A DNA stretch of 64,000 nt, from assembly GCF_002994745.2 (NCBI RefSeq), contig NC_037090.1:28316501-28380500 (forward strand), written 5' to 3'. Shown piece by piece: positions 60,398-64,000 of the stretch. A program made the translations under genes and the position numbers. The stretch is from Rosa chinensis. Taxonomy: Eukaryota > Streptophyta > Magnoliopsida > Rosales > Rosaceae. Numbering within the stretch: the first letter of the stretch is position 1; every line of letters begins with the position of its first letter. The notes under the pieces were generated by a model that ran no database searches, was not told where the DNA came from, and saw only the letters and a list, made by a program, of their open reading frames with translations.

Positions 60398-60554
60398 GTG
60401 GTACACATGAATTCTATTAAATCTAAGACCCTACTTCCACAGTTACACATGTTCAATTAGTACATGATTTCTTTTGTCAATGAATAAATCGTCTTAGCCG
60501 TCAAGAAAGAGAGTTATAGCTCGAGTAGAGAGACTCTTCTTCTTGTCGTATTTC

Positions 60555-61804
60555 TAGGGCTGGGCACGGGCCGGGCTCTGTGTATAATTTGAAGGGCCCG
60601 AACCCAGCCCCTTTTTTTCGGGCCGGGCCCAAATTTTGTATTTTAATGTCTGGGACCGTATTAGGCCCAGACCTTTTTTTTCGGGCTGGTTTTCCGGGCT
60701 TTCAGGCCCAAATTGGCCTTGGAACCAAAAAAGAAAAAAACTTGCTGCCGATCATCAACAATTCAACACAGATATCAGATCGCTTAATACCAAGCTCTGA
60801 ATACATCTAAACCAGCAATCTTAAATTTTGAATCAAAGCCAACAATTACAGAGAAATCAAAGCCACCAGTTACAGATCTCAAATATTGAATCAAAGCCAC
60901 CAGTTACAGAGAAATCAAAGCCACCAGTTACAGATCTCAAATATTGAATCAAAACCAGCAATTACAGAGAAATCAAAGCTACCAGTTACAGATCTCAAAT
61001 CTTGAATTTGGGTGGTGCTCAGAATATGCAATTTCATAGAGAAATTACAGACTTGAGAATTAGGCCCGGAGTTTCAAACCAACGATGAAAAGCAAGAGAG
61101 ATTTCTACAAATCAAAGCAATTTCAAGGCGATATTGCAGAAACGAAAACTAGGGTTTCGTGGGTATGTAGATCGAGAGACGATGGACAGAGACACAGACA
61201 AATCAAAGCCATTAGAGGTCATTGGTGGAGATGGAGAGCGACGGCGCGGCGCAGCGCAGACGAGGTCAATGGTGGAGGAAGGAGTTGGGTATGCAATCTC
61301 AAGATGAAGAATTACAGAGAAGCAGAAGTAGCTGCAAAGATTGTGAAATTTCTTGCTAGATTAGCTAGATTAGGCTTCGTGGGGGGTTGAGGTTTCTTCA
61401 CTTTCTTGATAGATTAGGCTTCCTATGGAAGCATAGCAGAAGAGGAAGATCAAGTAAAGAGGAGGAAGAAGAAGAAAAAACTGACGGAGAAGGAGAGAGT
61501 ATTTTTTTCGACAAAAGAAGGAGAGAATATTTGACGCGTGGAGAGAAGAATAAGGAAGAATAAGGACGCGTGGGAGACTGGGAGAGAATAAAATAATCAA
61601 TAAAATACCTACTAATGGTATCTACGGGCCTGACGGGCTTTTTTTTTCTAAAAACACAAGGCCCGGGCCCGAACCGTCTTTATCTACTTCAGGCCCGGAC
61701 CGAACCATTTCGAGTGAAAAAAATTTAGGGCCCGGACCATACGGGTCGGGTTTTGACGGGTCGGGCCGGTCTTCCGGGCTTTCGGGCTAAAATGCCCAGC
61801 CCTA
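60555..61804. mobile_element. hAT-like element with TAGGGCTGGGC inverted repeats, 1,250 bp
   Basis: Left TAGGGCTGGGC and right GCCCAGCCCTA are exact inverted repeats. The flanking 8-mers CGTATTTC (60547-60554) and CGTATTTT (61805-61812) match at 7 of 8. Subterminal GGGCC/GGCCC motifs are dense at both ends. The interior has a 58-bp tandem repeat and no transposase. Confidence 0.85.
60848..61005. repeat. 58-bp tandem repeat, about 3 copies
   Basis: ACAGAGAAATCAAAG occurs at 60848, 60906 and 60964. Each unit also has CCAGTTACAGATCTCAAAT and TTGAATC. It lies inside the hAT-like element. Confidence 0.88.
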
Positions 61805-62042
61805 CGTATTTTTTCTTGGTTGATCGAGGTTGACCGTTGACCACGGTGGAAATAATGGTCAGAGTTTCAAAATTTAAGTGGAATGGAGAGACGACCTGCT
61901 AGCTCTATCTGCACCAGCTTCCATTCACGTCATTGCGCGCAGGCGATCGACTCACCGACGTCATTTCCATCAATTCTTGCATGTTACATTTACAAGCTAC
62001 TTTAACTTGATCTCTAGCTATATATATTTCATCACGTACTGA

Positions 62043-62429
62043 ATGTCTAGATACACATTTATAAAGAAAGTGTCTGAAGCAATTATATCATCTGCGGAAG
62101 AAGTGCAGGCAGTGAATGCTTATGGCTGGGCTTCTAGAGATTCCTCAGGAATTCTCTATCTCCCTTCCACTTCACCAGGAGGTACCTTCGCATTTACATA
62201 TGATCTCGATCTTCTTCTTCTTCTTCTTCTTCTTACAGGCTTATAGCTAGGCTTCTTCCGGCGTTGTTGTATGGTTTTATTAATTATGCGTACAGAAGTA
62301 CTGGTAGGAATGATATCAGCATGAAGATACTCTACTGCGGTGTTTGCCACTCAGACCTTCACTTTGCTAAGGACGAAGTTGCAATGACCATATTTCAGTT
62401 ATTCAAATTAACCTTCCAATCGTCCCAGG
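62043..62429 (+). pseudogene. Cinnamyl-alcohol-dehydrogenase-like pseudogene (first two exons)
   Basis: Exon-like 62043-62181 encodes AEEVQAVNAYGWASRDSSGI, a match to the N-terminus of plant CAD-like alcohol dehydrogenases. A 2-bp insertion then shifts the frame, so SPFHFTR appears in another frame just before the GGTACC donor. Exon-like 62296-62429 gives RSTGRNDISMKILYCGVCHS and then DLHFAKDE, containing the catalytic-zinc Cys (GVCHSDLH). It is interrupted near MTI by about 21 bp of inserted sequence and a further frame change before IVPG. No later exons occur in the next 500 bp. Intact members are NADPH-dependent, zinc-binding and about 360 residues long. The two frame lesions make it non-functional. 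Confidence 0.83.
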
Positions 62430-62955
62430 GTACGTGCCCTGGTTAGTTATTCAAATTAACCTTACTAATTTCTAGGAGAAAAAAATTAAGTGTAATATAT
62501 TTCAGTTATAGATATTACACTTAATTTCAGCTAGACATGCATTCATCTACGATCACTCTTACTACATCCATGCATAGCATACGATCAATCAGCATGCCCA
62601 ATCATGCCATATTACATCTGCAGTAATACGCATGACCCATTAATTCTCTTATAAGAAGGATATTCTAGGCCAGATATGTATTGCTGAAACTACCTAGCTA
62701 GTAAGAATAAATGTTTTCCTTTTTCTTTTTAAGCTGCCTATTATATAGATATAGATAGATATAGATATAGATATAGATATATTCTCCGTTTTGGCTATCG
62801 ATGAATAGCAAAACTTCCCGCTGAAACCCTAGCTACGAATGACATCGATCTCCTCATGCTATCTGCAAAAGGATGAAAACGAACGTATAATTATATCAAA
62901 TTTTGGTATATACATTAGCTATTTTTCTGTTGAATTTTTATATTTGTCATCATTA
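62430..62955. other. Non-coding stretch with microsatellite
   Basis: No further CAD exons. 62745-62780 is a (GATATA)n-type tract. The rest may be the 3' flank of the minus-strand gene at 62956. Confidence 0.6.
62745..62780. repeat. (GATATA)n microsatellite
   Basis: Short imperfect repeats of ATAGATATAGATAT in non-coding DNA. Confidence 0.85.
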
Positions 62956-63592
62956 TTATAATACCGTGTAAATATAAGGGCTGCGACGGCCTCCTGCGCC
63001 TGTTCTTTTCACCTCCTCAAACTTCAACAACCTGTACAAAAAAGACAGAAGAGCCAATCACACCCCGCCACGTCACATTTCCAGATCCGACGGTTTAAAC
63101 ACTCGCTTTAGGTCACTGGTTTCACGTGCATAACAAAATCTACGAAAAGGTACTAAACGGCACACGCCTAATGACACGTGTCGAACGGAGAGAGAGAGAG
63201 AAAGAGAAAAAAGCGAGGGAGAGAGAGAGAGAGAGAATTAATTACAGTCGGAGCGCTTTGCTGGTGTCCGGACTGTCACCGAGAGTCTGACGGATCTTGA
63301 CTTCAGAGTAGCAGCCTTGAGAGAGCAGCTTCAGAATGGCTTCGGCTTTGCGCCGCAGCATAACCGACCCCACCTGCTTCTTCTTCTTCTTATTAGTCCA
63401 GCTGATCCCAGCGGCTTTCGGCTCGTAGTAACGGCTTCGCGCGCTCGAAGCCGCGCTGGACAGGCACGAGGACTCCGAGGACGTGGAGGCCGCAAACGAC
63501 GTCGTCATGGCCACCTTCACGCCCGAGAGAGTTTTCCAGCTGTTGAATTTCACGCCGCCGCCTTGGATCTTCGAGCGGTTTTTCTGCACGGC
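62956..63592 (-). CDS. Plant helix-turn-helix-like protein, 3' exons (5'-partial)
   Basis: Two minus-strand exons are supported. The upstream one, 63246-63592, follows a TCTCAG acceptor and encodes AVQKNRSKIQGGGVKFNSWK ... KVAMTTSFAA, a Ser-rich stretch, then MLRRKAEAILKLLSQGCYSE and VKIRQTLGDSPDTSKALR. A GTAAT donor and a 214-bp intron follow. The last exon, 63031-62956, gives LLLKFEEVKRTGAGGRRSPY and IYTVL, then TAA. The joined C-terminus (RRKAEAIL ... GDSPDTSKALRxLLK ... VKRxGxGGRxxPYIY) is a winged-helix-like domain I recognise from plant proteins of unknown role. Without the intron the frame would stop right after ALRL, and the homology resumes exactly across the junction. The start lies in an unseen upstream exon or at an internal Met. 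Confidence 0.78.
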
Positions 63593-64000
63593 CTGAGATT
63601 CAGGGAAATTCGAGTCAACGATTTCAAACAGAGCATAAAATTCGATCTCGACGAAGATCAAAAAGCAACAGATCCAACAAAAGCTTGACCAAGCGCTTTG
63701 ATTACACACTTGGAAGTGAAATTTCCTAGATCTGATTCAGAATTGTAATGTAAAACAGTTAAAGAAGCAAAAAGGAACTGGAATTTGGATTTTGAAAATC
63801 TCAATTGGAATCGCTTGTCATGATTATTGAACCAAACAGATTATGCACAAAATGAGCCAAACTGGAAAGTGAAAATGGAAGAAGAACAGAGAGAACACAA
63901 TGGTTGAAGGAGGCGAAGCAGAGAACCAGAATTAACCAAATTGTTGATGTGCCGGAATCACAAAAGAGTCCGATTATGCAAACAAAAATCAGGCAAAGGC
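63593..64000 (-). other. Intron or 5' region of the helix-turn-helix-like gene
   Basis: I could not identify the preceding exon. The frame remains open upstream to an ATG at 63709 (minus), but the acceptor at 63593-63597 makes that start doubtful. The promoter probably lies beyond the window. Confidence 0.4.

Noticed and set aside
63317..63688. Plus-strand 123-codon Arg-rich frame
   Set aside because: It is the antisense shadow of the helix-turn-helix gene.

Overview
This is a plant nuclear window, from a eudicot. Rosaceae is plausible, but that is an impression and not a test. It is AT-rich, genes have many GT-AG introns, and more than half of the middle is transposons. Most long open frames here are chance frames or repeat-derived. 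I built gene models from intron phase and recognised protein families.

Host genes. (1) 951-10873 (+): 20 coding exons of an insulin-degrading-enzyme-like (M16) metalloprotease; the 5' end, with the catalytic zinc motif, lies before the window. (2) 13498-13734 (-): a small 78-residue protein with its own TATA box. (3) 24675-26239 (+): a complete four-exon, two-B3-domain REM-like transcription factor, followed at 27466-28483 by a degenerate tandem copy that has lost the splice acceptor. (4) 62043-62429 (+): a broken cinnamyl-alcohol-dehydrogenase-like pseudogene. (5) 62956-63592 (-): the 3' exons of a plant helix-turn-helix-like protein.

Mobile DNA. Several elements have boundaries that can be read from terminal repeats and target-site duplications (TSDs): two MULEs (17467-19046 and 22054-23855, each with a perfect 9-bp TSD); an 11-kb LTR retrotransposon (29557-40562, TSD TCTAG); a 5'-truncated LINE inside a MITE (41334-43552, 17-bp TSD); a 7-kb CACTA element (48345-55323, TSD TTA) with a hAT-like element nested in it (50067-51841); a young 3.7-kb LTR element (56733-60397, TSD GTGGT); and another hAT-like element (60555-61804).

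The main theme is capture of host genes by transposons. The 11-kb LTR retrotransposon has no visible gag-pol. Its interior carries, antisense to the element, an intact intronless WUSCHEL-type homeobox gene with TATA box, homeodomain, WUS box, terminal EAR motif and three extra DLN-type motifs. One MULE carries a PRA1-like fragment; the other carries a phosphoglycerate dehydrogenase fragment plus a MuDR transposase remnant and a repeated hairpin motif. The CACTA element carries exons of a UDP-galactose transporter (UTR2-like) gene with an intron. The WUSCHEL-like retroelement passenger is the strongest candidate for something new.
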